DNA from: Chitinophagaceae bacterium | Lineage (GTDB): Bacteria; Bacteroidota; Bacteroidia; Chitinophagales; Chitinophagaceae | DNA length: 64,000 nt | Assembly (NCBI GenBank): GCA_023957125.1 | Contig: JAMLHL010000014.1 | Location: forward strand, 1-64,000 | Direction of reading: 5' to 3' | Part shown: in pieces, positions 16,695 through 24,044 of the stretch | How positions within the stretch are numbered: position 1 is the first letter of the stretch | Layout of the letters: every line of letters begins with the position of its first letter | Program-made: the position numbers and the translations under genes | The notes under the pieces: model-generated | Seen by the model: the letters and a program-made list of their open reading frames with translations, nothing else | Database searches by the model: none | What the model was told of the DNA's origin: nothing

Positions 16695-18497
16695 ATGTTT
16701 TGCGTACATCTGATATTACCCGGATTACTGTTCCTCCTTTGTTCAGGCGCTCAATCCGTATCACCAGGCCATTTGTCTTCCCCCGACACCGGAACGATCC
16801 AAACGCTTAACCGGACAGCCGCAAAACTTTTGCAGACGGATCCTGACTCGTCTTTTTATTATGCATCGCTGGCAAATAAACATGCTGAGAAAACAGAGTA
16901 CCCTTCCGGAGGGGCGGAGGCATTGCTTCATCTGAGTAATTACTACAACATCAGGGGGAATTATTCGCAAGCTATGTCGCATGCTTTGGACGCATTACAC
17001 ATCTTCGATTCTCTTCATTTGCCGGCGGCGATGGCAGATGTGTATGCACAAATAGCGTACATATATAAAACAATGGCCGGCCAGAATCGTACTCCCGCTT
17101 ATCTTAATTCGGGAATAGCCATGAGCAGGCAGGCCTACGAAAAATACAGCCTTGCGGCGGATACTGCGGGCATGGCAAATAGTCTGAACATCACCGGTAT
17201 CCTATACAGGGATAAGTATTATGCAGAAAGTGTTGCCGCTTATTTTGATACCGCATTCTATTGCTACCGGCAGGCCATGCAAATGATAACATCTTCAGGG
17301 GCAGGCGAACAATATCTCGGCAAACTATACAATAATACCAGCCAGTATTACAGCGAATACAAGAAGGAATATCATCAGGGTATTGACTGGCTGATGAAGG
17401 CATTGGAATTTAACCACCAGCGGAACAACCGCACAAGCCTGCTGTACAATTACGGCAACATCTCATTCTGCTACCGGCAACTGAAAGACTACACCCAAGC
17501 CAGAGCGTATGCTGAGCGAATGCTCAAAGGGGCGGAAGAAATGGGTCAGCCCCTCCGCAGGCACGATGCGCTTTATGAATTGTACCAGACCTTTAAGGAA
17601 GAAGGGCAGTATGCTGAAGCGCTGGAATATTATATCCTGGCCGACCGGATTACCGATTCGCTTTCGAATGCCGATAAAACCAGGGAGGTAGCAGAGATCA
17701 GAGGTAAATTCGAAACGGAGAAAAAGGAATCTGAAATAAAGCGTTTACATACCGAAAAGGGGATTATACAACAGCGGAATATCTTTCTGTCCGCCGGACT
17801 GGGGTTGTTTTTCTTGCTAAGTATAGCACTGGTGGTTTTATACAAACGAACACAACGGCAAAAGCAGGAAATCGCGGATCAGTCTTTACGTTTGACCGTC
17901 ATGATGAAAGAATTGCATCACCGCGTAAAAAATAATTTGCAGGTTGTCAGCAGTCTGCTGAGTTTGCAAAGTTATAAAGCGACTGATGAAAATGCGGTGT
18001 CGGCCTTCCGGGAGACCCAGCAGCGCGTGCAGGCCATGAGCCTCATTCATCAGAGGCTGTACCATACCGGCGACCTGATGGCTGTGGATATGAAAGAATA
18101 TATAACCGACCTCGCAGAGTCGCTGCTGGCGTCTTTCGGTTTTGAAGAAGACGGTTTCGGACTTGAAATAAATGTGGACAAGGAAAAATTAGATGTAGAA
18201 AAAGCGCTGCCGATCGGCCTGATTATTAATGAAATTGTGACTAACGCCATGAAATATGCTTATAGCGGACTTCTTCGCCCGGAGCTGTTGATATCCATGA
18301 CGGAAAATCAACAACATATTATTTTACAGATAAAAGACAACGGGCAGGGTATGGACCTAACGGCCTGGCAGCAGAACAAAGGCTTTGGCAGGCAGCTCAT
18401 CCGGGCGCTGTGCCGGCAGCTCAATGCCAGCGAGCAGATATTGGTAGATGGCGGCACCGGTTATACGCTCTCCATACCCACATCGCGGGCCGCATAA
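16695..18497 (+). CDS. TPR sensor histidine kinase (HisKA_2 type)
   Basis: A 600-residue sensor kinase. A signal sequence (residues 1-20) precedes a periplasmic series of tetratricopeptide repeats (about 45-345, e.g. ALLHLSNYYNIRGNYSQAMSHA, GNISFCYRQLKDYTQARAYA). A single membrane span follows (about 360-382, FLSAGLGLFFLLSIALVVLY), then a coiled linker and the kinase core. The H-box ELHHRVKNNLQVVSSLLSLQ, with His409 as likely phospho-acceptor, is of the HisKA_2/HWE-related type. An ATPase domain follows, with the N-box IINEIVTNAMKYAYSG and G-box KDNGQGMD. It starts the pair with the LytTR regulator 18 bases downstream. The signal is unknown; TPRs suggest protein or peptide sensing. Confidence 0.9.
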   Translation: MFCVHLILPGLLFLLCSGAQSVSPGHLSSPDTGTIQTLNRTAAKLLQTDPDSSFYYASLANKHAEKTEYPSGGAEALLHLSNYYNIRGNYSQAMSHALDALHIFDSLHLPAAMADVYAQIAYIYKTMAGQNRTPAYLNSGIAMSRQAYEKYSLAADTAGMANSLNITGILYRDKYYAESVAAYFDTAFYCYRQAMQMITSSGAGEQYLGKLYNNTSQYYSEYKKEYHQGIDWLMKALEFNHQRNNRTSLLYNYGNISFCYRQLKDYTQARAYAERMLKGAEEMGQPLRRHDALYELYQTFKEEGQYAEALEYYILADRITDSLSNADKTREVAEIRGKFETEKKESEIKRLHTEKGIIQQRNIFLSAGLGLFFLLSIALVVLYKRTQRQKQEIADQSLRLTVMMKELHHRVKNNLQVVSSLLSLQSYKATDENAVSAFRETQQRVQAMSLIHQRLYHTGDLMAVDMKEYITDLAESLLASFGFEEDGFGLEINVDKEKLDVEKALPIGLIINEIVTNAMKYAYSGLLRPELLISMTENQQHIILQIKDNGQGMDLTAWQQNKGFGRQLIRALCRQLNASEQILVDGGTGYTLSIPTSRAA

Positions 18498-18514
18498 AAC
18501 GAAAGAGAACAACA

Positions 18515-19249
18515 ATGGAAAAAGTGAATGTTTTAATAGTGGAGGATGAAATGATCACCGCGCTGGATCTTTCCACCGGGTTGGAGCGGGAGGGGTACCG
18601 GATAGCAGGGATTGCAGATAATGCGGAGGAAGCCATTCGTTTATTTAAGGAGCATCCTGCCGATATTATTTTGATGGACATCAACATTCGCGGAGCAATG
18701 GACGGCATAGACACGACCCGCGAATTGCTGAAGATACGACAGGCGCCCGTTATTTATCTCACCGCTTATACCGACGCAGCAACCATCCGGCGCGTGAAGA
18801 AAATACAGCCCGCCGCTTTCCTGACCAAGCCCTTCAGCATTGACAATGTCAGGGTGGCCATAGAGCTGGCAGTCAGCAATCTTGCCATGGCCGGCATGCC
18901 TTTGCAAAATGCCGCGGGGGAACCCGTGCTGCAGTTGGATGAATATATCTTTATCAAACACAATTATCATTTTGTAAAAATCGGGATCGGAAATCTTTTA
19001 TATGTAGCAACGGATAACAACTACATTTCCCTTGTTACAACCGAAAGAAAATATTTGGTGAGGTTGTCGCTGAATAGTTTTTTAGAAAAAATAATCGCCC
19101 CGAAAATAGTTCGGGTACACCGGTCTTATGCCATAAATATGGACAAAATCACTTCGTTCAATGACCAGCTCATCTATCTTGACAAAACGGAAATCCCCAT
19201 CGGGCGAAATTACAGGGAATCGTTTTTGAAGTGTTTCCAATTCAGATGA
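18515..19249 (+). CDS. LytTR-family response regulator
   Basis: A 244-residue two-component regulator. Its receiver domain (1-125) has the acidic pocket in LIVEDE, phospho-acceptor Asp55 in IILMDINIRG, Thr/Ala in YLTAYTD and Lys in FLTKPF. The C-terminal LytTR DNA-binding domain (about 145-244) includes YIFIKHNYHFVKI, LLYVATDNNYISLVT, FLEKIIAPKIVRVHRSYAIN and IPIGRNYRESFL. It would bind DNA when phosphorylated by the kinase just upstream. The ATG at 18515 is right, since the receiver starts with MEKVNVLIVEDE. It ends convergently against the sorting-domain fragment. Confidence 0.93.
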   Translation: MEKVNVLIVEDEMITALDLSTGLEREGYRIAGIADNAEEAIRLFKEHPADIILMDINIRGAMDGIDTTRELLKIRQAPVIYLTAYTDAATIRRVKKIQPAAFLTKPFSIDNVRVAIELAVSNLAMAGMPLQNAAGEPVLQLDEYIFIKHNYHFVKIGIGNLLYVATDNNYISLVTTERKYLVRLSLNSFLEKIIAPKIVRVHRSYAINMDKITSFNDQLIYLDKTEIPIGRNYRESFLKCFQFR

Positions 19250-19264
19250 ACAGGGAGAAGTCTG

Positions 19265-19506
19265 TTATTTCCCCACGACCACCTTTTCGCTAAACGATCT
19301 GCCGGCTCCGAAAACATCAGGGATGGATACGATATAGACCCCTGCAGAAGATTGCTGACCCAGGCAGGTTCGCCGTCCATAATATCCAGCTTCCTGACTA
19401 CTCTGCCATTGATATCGGTAATAAAAACCCTTGCCGGCCTGATGCTTCCTTCGATGATGATTTTAAAGCGGCCGTCATTCGGATTGGGAAAAACAGACAG
19501 GCGCAC
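19265..19506 (-). pseudogene. Orphan, frameshifted T9SS type A sorting domain
   Basis: Reading from the GTG at 19506, the product starts RLSVFPNPNDGRFKIIIEG, continues ARVFITDINGRVVRKLDIMDG and reaches NLLQ. This is a clear Por_Secre_tail (type A) C-terminal sorting domain. At about 19345 the true frame shifts by one: the other frame continues GVYIVSIPDVFGAGRSFSE and KVVVGK, then TAA at 19265-19267, giving a complete sorting-domain end. In-frame stops lie 12 codons upstream of the GTG, so no cargo domain is attached. It is therefore a broken remnant of a secreted protein whose 5' part was lost, now squeezed between the collagen-like gene (stop at 19523) and the response regulator. Confidence 0.72.
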
Positions 19507-19522
19507 TTCCGTATGCTTCGTT

Positions 19523-20254
19523 TTATTCCGTTATACCGTAGTATTCAGATGTAGCTAAATAGTCGTTTGGATCGGGTGGCGATGCTTTTCGCAGATTCGC
19601 CCCGCCCGGAATCAGTACATATCGGAAAGCATAGTCATCGCCGGTAAATTGGCCGGCCATATTTCCACTTGTCGGGAACAGATCAAAAATCAGCTGGTTT
19701 TGTCCGGTTCGGATAAAAAACTCCATCCGGCAATTATAAAGTACGGAAAAGTTAAAAGGAAGCTGATAATAAGTATGACCAAAAGGATTCACATTGATAC
19801 GCACATAAACCAGTACCACTCCTCCACTACTCATAAAACTCTCAGTTAATTGATTCATTGTTATTGTCATTCTGTACTTAGTGATATTCTGAGGATTCCA
19901 GTCGAATTTTTGCCAGTCCGAATACATCACATTGGCCGTTCCCGGGTTACCCTTATCCCCCTTCAGATTGAGTGGATCTCCCCACCCGTCTTCTGTTTTC
20001 GGCCCGTAGAGTACGCTGTTACTTTTATCTACATAATAATCGCCCATTTTTCCCAGATCGGCCGAAGGCGTTCCTTCCCCGCTAAAGAGTGTGCTGCCGT
20101 CCGCTCCCGGAATACCCTGCTCACCCAGTTGGCCTTGTGGTCCCTGTTCACCTTGCTCACCCTGCAGCCCCGCAGGTCCTGTTTTGCTGCAACTGCTAAA
20201 GCACAGCATTGCAACGAAGCAAAAAATAAATATTTGATTTAAACAGCTCATCAT
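19523..20254 (-). CDS. Collagen-like lipoprotein
   Basis: A 243-residue lipoprotein (lipobox LCFSSC, Cys22). Directly after the Cys come nine uninterrupted Gly-X-Y triplets ([19 protein letters not shown] then EQGIPGADG), a short globular stretch with [20 protein letters not shown], another short G-x-y piece (GDKGNPGTA) and a C-terminal beta-rich domain of about 140 residues ending YYGITE. This layout, collagen stalk plus small head, is common in Bacteroidota surface lipoproteins and suggests a trimeric stalk. The C-terminal domain is not recognised. It is transcribed away from the aerolysin-like gene; both signal peptides share the sequence LNQIF, hinting at related or co-evolved leaders. 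Function unknown. Confidence 0.78.
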   Translation of the reverse strand: MMSCLNQIFIFCFVAMLCFSSCSKTGPAGLQGEQGEQGPQGQLGEQGIPGADGSTLFSGEGTPSADLGKMGDYYVDKSNSVLYGPKTEDGWGDPLNLKGDKGNPGTANVMYSDWQKFDWNPQNITKYRMTITMNQLTESFMSSGGVVLVYVRINVNPFGHTYYQLPFNFSVLYNCRMEFFIRTGQNQLIFDLFPTSGNMAGQFTGDDYAFRYVLIPGGANLRKASPPDPNDYLATSEYYGITE

Positions 20255-20643
20255 GACGGAATTTATTCGAGATAATTAACAGGCGCCAAAAATTTATTTC
20301 TACGCACATGTATCCTGATAAATTGTGGCAGGGTAAATTTAAACGGCTTGTAAAAAACAGTGAGCCGAAATGTGGGTGAGCGACCGGTATTTGTATGCAA
20401 ACAGCGGAAGCCGGTATGCAGAATTGCTCCAGCAGCATACTGAATGGATCCGGTCAGCTACATGCCGGTAACCCTGCACAGGTACAACGGCTTGCACGAA
20501 CTCAACGGCAAAACTGCTGTTCATATACAAATAACCGCTGTTCACATACCAACGATAGTCAGCTTGTTCGTCCTGAGCATACTTTAGCAGGGTGTGGATG
20601 ACCGGATCCGCCACACCATGTTTTGTATCTGAATAAGATTATC
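20255..20643. other. Divergent non-coding gap between two lipoprotein genes
   Basis: About 390 bases between the divergent collagen-like and aerolysin-like genes. No convincing gene or promoter box was found; open frames of 68-91 codons here show no recognised motif. It should contain the start signals for both neighbours. Confidence 0.45.
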
Positions 20644-22299
20644 ATGAAATGCAATATAAAAATTATAAACATGAGCCTAAACCAGATTTTCCTGTTTTTC
20701 TCACTGCTTTTTGCCTTTACGCTCATGACAGCGTCCTGTAAAAAGACCGAGCAAGTAAAATATGATAATTCAGGTTTTACCAGGGAACCATTGGATATAA
20801 ATGAACTGAATATTCCTGAAGATAACGGCAGCATTGGCTTAGTCGTTGATCTGAGACCGATTATTAAAAAAGGATATTCTGCAGACAAAGTAAAAGTTGA
20901 AATTGATGGCGATCTGGCTTCTTTTTCCAATACCTTAGCGATTGACGAGTTTACGAATCTGGCTGTCCTGCAGATAAAACGCGATGATCTAAGCACCACG
21001 CAGGCCGACCGGTTCAATAAAGGTGTCCGCACCGTTATAACCGTTTATGACGCGTCGGGCAATGAGGTGGCCAAGGTCAATGAAAGCAGTGTATTGTATA
21101 ATGATTCCGGTGAGCCTTTTCCGGTAGAAACCAGCAAGGCGGCTAAAACGCCGGCGTTGCGTATATCGTCCGATATTCCGTATTATATCCAGCGGGTTAA
21201 TGTAAGTGAAAATGATGAAAACTTAGTGCTGATGCATCCTGTCAATCCGTTATATCCCGCTGGCGAGGTAGCTTATATGGGCGAACTGATGGGGGCATCC
21301 GGCCAGAGCAGGCAAACATTTTATTTGGAAGAGGCGAAAGATGGCACACCCTATTTTTATATCAAATCGGCTCACGGGTATTATATGTGTATGGTCAGTA
21401 ATCGTTTGAATTTTAACTATAGCCTTATCCCCGGCTCCAACATCTTTAAGTTTCAACTCTCTTACAATGAAAAGGGCGAAATAACGCTGATGCCCTACGA
21501 CGGAGGCATGTTATATCAGACACCCCTTCAGGATTTGCAGCGGGATCCCGCCTTAGTCAGGGGAGCAACACTCTGGAGTCAGCAACTTGCCGGGACCTCG
21601 GAGATAAAATTCCGACTTATAGCTGCTGATATTGAGTGGGATGTCCGCGATCTGGGAACGGTATATAACAATCCTATCCTGCCGCCAAAGAAAGTGGATT
21701 TCGCCTTCGATAATTTCCTGCGAAACTGTTCCAACGGCACACTGAACGAATCGGTAGGTGTGCAAGACACGCGCACCACTACCTACTCAGTGGGTTCAGA
21801 AGAGAGCTTCCAGCTTACTTCGTCTCATGAAGCATCTGTAGGCATCACTACCGGTGTTACTGCCAGCGGCGCGTTTGGCGGAGTGGGAGTGGAGGCCAGC
21901 GTGGAAATCTCTGCCAGCTATACCTACACCAGGTCTATATCGGAGACCCACACACGAAATTTTTCTGAAACAAAACAGCAGGAAATACAGGTATCAAGGG
22001 CAAGAGATTTTATGCTTCCGCCATATTCGGCGGTTAAAATTTACGATCTGGTTGAATCCTACAAGAATATCAGGATACCTTTCATCCAGAAGCTGAGGGT
22101 ATCGGGCAGGATGGATGATAAAAAACTTACCGGTGAGGAAATCGTATGGCAGTTACTCACCGGTCAGTTCGGCGGTGTGGTTACCGAAGTAGGAGAGGAC
22201 CACGTCATCATTTCTGTGCGGGGTAGCGCCGTTATGAGTAACCTGATGAAAGCCAGTACCAATGTGGAGGAAGTGTTGAACAGTTGTATTGCCAGATAA
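20644..22299 (+). CDS. Lipoprotein with aerolysin/ETX-MTX2-like pore-forming domain
   Basis: A 551-residue lipoprotein (lipobox LMTASC, Cys32). Residues about 35-180 form an unassigned beta domain. About 180-350 looks like a beta-trefoil or similar lectin-type module (YYIQRVNV, TFYLEEAKDGTPYFYIKS, GYYMCMVSNRLNF). About 362-505 has the alternating Ser/Thr-rich strands of aerolysin-type beta-pore-forming proteins: TTTYSVGSEESFQLTSSHEA, a Gly/Ala/Val amphipathic stretch around 400-415 (TASGAFGGVGVEASVEI), then SASYTYTRSISETHTRNFSE. The inferred role is membrane insertion against competitor or host cells, but a structural role cannot be excluded. The start at 20644 gives a signal peptide with basic residues; ATG 20671 is possible. 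The pore assignment comes from residue pattern, not a motif search. Confidence 0.6.
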   Translation: MKCNIKIINMSLNQIFLFFSLLFAFTLMTASCKKTEQVKYDNSGFTREPLDINELNIPEDNGSIGLVVDLRPIIKKGYSADKVKVEIDGDLASFSNTLAIDEFTNLAVLQIKRDDLSTTQADRFNKGVRTVITVYDASGNEVAKVNESSVLYNDSGEPFPVETSKAAKTPALRISSDIPYYIQRVNVSENDENLVLMHPVNPLYPAGEVAYMGELMGASGQSRQTFYLEEAKDGTPYFYIKSAHGYYMCMVSNRLNFNYSLIPGSNIFKFQLSYNEKGEITLMPYDGGMLYQTPLQDLQRDPALVRGATLWSQQLAGTSEIKFRLIAADIEWDVRDLGTVYNNPILPPKKVDFAFDNFLRNCSNGTLNESVGVQDTRTTTYSVGSEESFQLTSSHEASVGITTGVTASGAFGGVGVEASVEISASYTYTRSISETHTRNFSETKQQEIQVSRARDFMLPPYSAVKIYDLVESYKNIRIPFIQKLRVSGRMDDKKLTGEEIVWQLLTGQFGGVVTEVGEDHVIISVRGSAVMSNLMKASTNVEEVLNSCIAR

Positions 22300-22327
22300 A
22301 GCAAATTAATACCGTTTTTTGCTATCG

Positions 22328-22366
22328 CAATCAGTGTTATCCGCGTTCCATAAATAGAACACCGAT
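22328..22366. repeat. 39-bp repeat, copy 2 (direct)
   Basis: Identical to 16596-16634 in the same orientation. Here the flank continues GATGCGGATGTTAT, which can pair with the repeat's own ATAACACTGATTG-like part on the opposite strand (ATCCGC with GCGGAT), so the unit is partly palindromic. It lies between the aerolysin-like gene and the 3' end of the haem-uptake operon. Confidence 0.85.
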
Positions 22367-22398
22367 GATGCGGATGTTATGGATAGGCATTGATAACA

Positions 22399-22740
22399 TC
22401 ACTCCGGTACATAAATAATCTCTCCGTTTTCCAGTTCATACGCCGTGCCTACCCTCTTGCCTCTTTTCTTCCCGGCGTCTTTGGAATCGTTTTTGGAGGG
22501 TGTATATTTCGATACCTTTCCGCCCTCACGGGTGATGATTTCCATATCGGCCTTTCCTGGATTTTTGACGATGGTGAAATCTTCCTGCGTGAAGAACTCC
22601 TTCATGCCCATATTCATTACGTTGGCCACCATCAGCGCCACGGCGAAAACCATCGCCACGTCGAAGAGGTTGACCACTACGCTCAGCGGATCCGAATCTT
22701 CCTCTTTGCCGAATCTTGATTGTCTGCGTCTCTTTTTCAT
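22399..22740 (-). CDS. hmuV: DUF2149 protein, HmuV-like
   Basis: A 113-residue protein with a basic N-terminus (KKRRRQSRFG), one membrane span (about 18-40, LSVVVNLFDVAMVFAVALMV) and a soluble periplasmic tail ending ENGEIIYVPE. DUF2149 members resemble ExbD/TolR in size and topology and occupy the last position (HmuV) of Porphyromonas-type hmu operons. Its start overlaps the stop of the ExbB-like gene by four bases (ATGA), indicating translational coupling. The two should form an ExbB-ExbD-like energy-coupling channel for the CobN-like chelatase or the receptor; that role is inferred. Confidence 0.8.
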   Translation of the reverse strand: MKKRRRQSRFGKEEDSDPLSVVVNLFDVAMVFAVALMVANVMNMGMKEFFTQEDFTIVKNPGKADMEIITREGGKVSKYTPSKNDSKDAGKKRGKRVGTAYELENGEIIYVPE

Positions 22741-23336
22741 GATCTTTGGTTTTTAGTTAATACCTGGGCCACATATTCCAGGTTACCCGTTTCCTGCAGG
22801 TACCACCGCTTTTTGAACTGCAAGGTTACCAGTCCCACCACGCTGATGATCAATCCCACCACCGTCGTGGCAAACACCACCTGCATATTGTACGCCATAC
22901 CCGATATATCACCGGTGGAAAGCCCTACCAATGCCGGGCTCATGGCAATAAGGGTGCCAATCAAACCCAGTACCGGCCCCAGCTTTGCCAACAACCGCGA
23001 GGTTGACAGATCCTTATCGGCTTCATTTTCAAAATTGGACAACACAAATTCCGAATAGGCATCATCCGGTTCGCGATCCAATAGTTTTTTGAGATATTTT
23101 ATATAAGCCGAATTGCTTTTTTCGGGAATATTTTCTCTTAAGACATGGATCCCCTCTGCTTCAATCCGCCATAATAAACTGTCAATATTTTTTTTATTCT
23201 TCAGCCGGATGGTAAACTGATTATAAAAACTGCCCAGCAACATCAGCGACCGGATGAACAGGATGATCAGGATGAGAATGTCCGGTATCAACAGGCTGTT
23301 GGCTAACCAAAATAATACTTTAGAGATCTCTGCCAT
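22737..23336 (-). CDS. hmuU: MotA/TolQ/ExbB-family proton channel, HmuU-like
   Basis: A 199-residue inner-membrane protein with three spans: about 8-35 (LANSLLIPDILILIILFIRSL), about 118-140 (LLAKLGPVLGLIGTLIAMSP) and about 155-178 (VVFATTVVGLIISVVGLVT). The segment LGPVLGLIGTLIAM and the following TTVVGL are the hallmark of ExbB/TolQ/MotA. It corresponds to HmuU in the hmu operon and would use the proton gradient together with the DUF2149 partner. It lies 15 bases after the upstream membrane-protein gene. Confidence 0.87.
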   Translation of the reverse strand: MAEISKVLFWLANSLLIPDILILIILFIRSLMLLGSFYNQFTIRLKNKKNIDSLLWRIEAEGIHVLRENIPEKSNSAYIKYLKKLLDREPDDAYSEFVLSNFENEADKDLSTSRLLAKLGPVLGLIGTLIAMSPALVGLSTGDISGMAYNMQVVFATTVVGLIISVVGLVTLQFKKRWYLQETGNLEYVAQVLTKNQRS

Positions 23337-23351
23337 GTAGATATAGTTTAC

Positions 23352-24032
23352 TTATTTGTTTCTTTTAAAACGCCAGACCAAACGATTAATAACATAACCC
23401 AGCCCGGCCATGCCGAAAAGAATACACATTCCAAACAAAAAATGGGGCAGGTCGGTTTCCTGGTTGCTTTTATAAATGATACTTCCGTTGTAGGTGGATA
23501 TCAGTCCGAGTACCAACACCAGTAACCCCGAGATAACCAGTAGCTCCAAACGAAATTCTTTATCGGGCAAAAGCTTTTTGAATCCCAGGCTGCATAGCGG
23601 CGCTCCTATAGTTATAACCGCGGCCGAAATCAATGCCAGGCGACGGAAATTCGCCCCCGGAAATGAAAAGATCACTTGTGTAAATACATAAAAGATCACC
23701 GGAAATATTAGAATTCCGGGATAGTACCTGAACAGCCTGTCCGTCCGTCTTTTCTTCGGTTGATATAACCGCGTGAGCGCTATAAAACAAAACCCGGTAT
23801 AGGCAAGCGTTTCAATACACAACAAAACGGTTATATTTTTCCTGATCTCCACGTCTTCCAGCATCATTTTCAATCCTGTCTGCGATTGTTCGATGGCATA
23901 AGGATACATGAATAATACAAAAACACCCAAAACCATTCCAACGATGGCAGTCTGCCACCATTTCCAGAAACTAAGTTTCAAACACGTATTGATCAACACA
24001 AATACCAGGATCAGCAAAATGAGAGACGACAT
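23352..24032 (-). CDS. hmuT: Multi-pass membrane protein at the hmuT position
   Basis: A 226-residue hydrophobic protein with about six or seven predicted spans, e.g. SSLILLILVFVLINTCL, WWQTAIVGMVLGVFVLFMYP, ITVLLCIETLAYTGFCFIAL, GILIFPVIFYVFTQVIF and LLVISGLLVLVLGLIS. No enzymatic motif is visible. Its place between the CobN-like and ExbB-like genes equals that of hmuT in the Porphyromonas hmu operon, so the name is assigned by synteny, not by a sequence motif. It may be a membrane anchor or conduit of the chelatase complex. It starts 12 bases after the CobN-like stop. Confidence 0.68.
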   Translation of the reverse strand: MSSLILLILVFVLINTCLKLSFWKWWQTAIVGMVLGVFVLFMYPYAIEQSQTGLKMMLEDVEIRKNITVLLCIETLAYTGFCFIALTRLYQPKKRRTDRLFRYYPGILIFPVIFYVFTQVIFSFPGANFRRLALISAAVITIGAPLCSLGFKKLLPDKEFRLELLVISGLLVLVLGLISTYNGSIIYKSNQETDLPHFLFGMCILFGMAGLGYVINRLVWRFKRNK

Positions 24033-24044
24033 GAATGAAAATAT

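Noticed and set aside
20339..20614. 91-codon open frame on the - strand in the divergent gap
   Set aside because: Some protein-like look, but no family motif and it covers the expected promoter region of the aerolysin-like gene.
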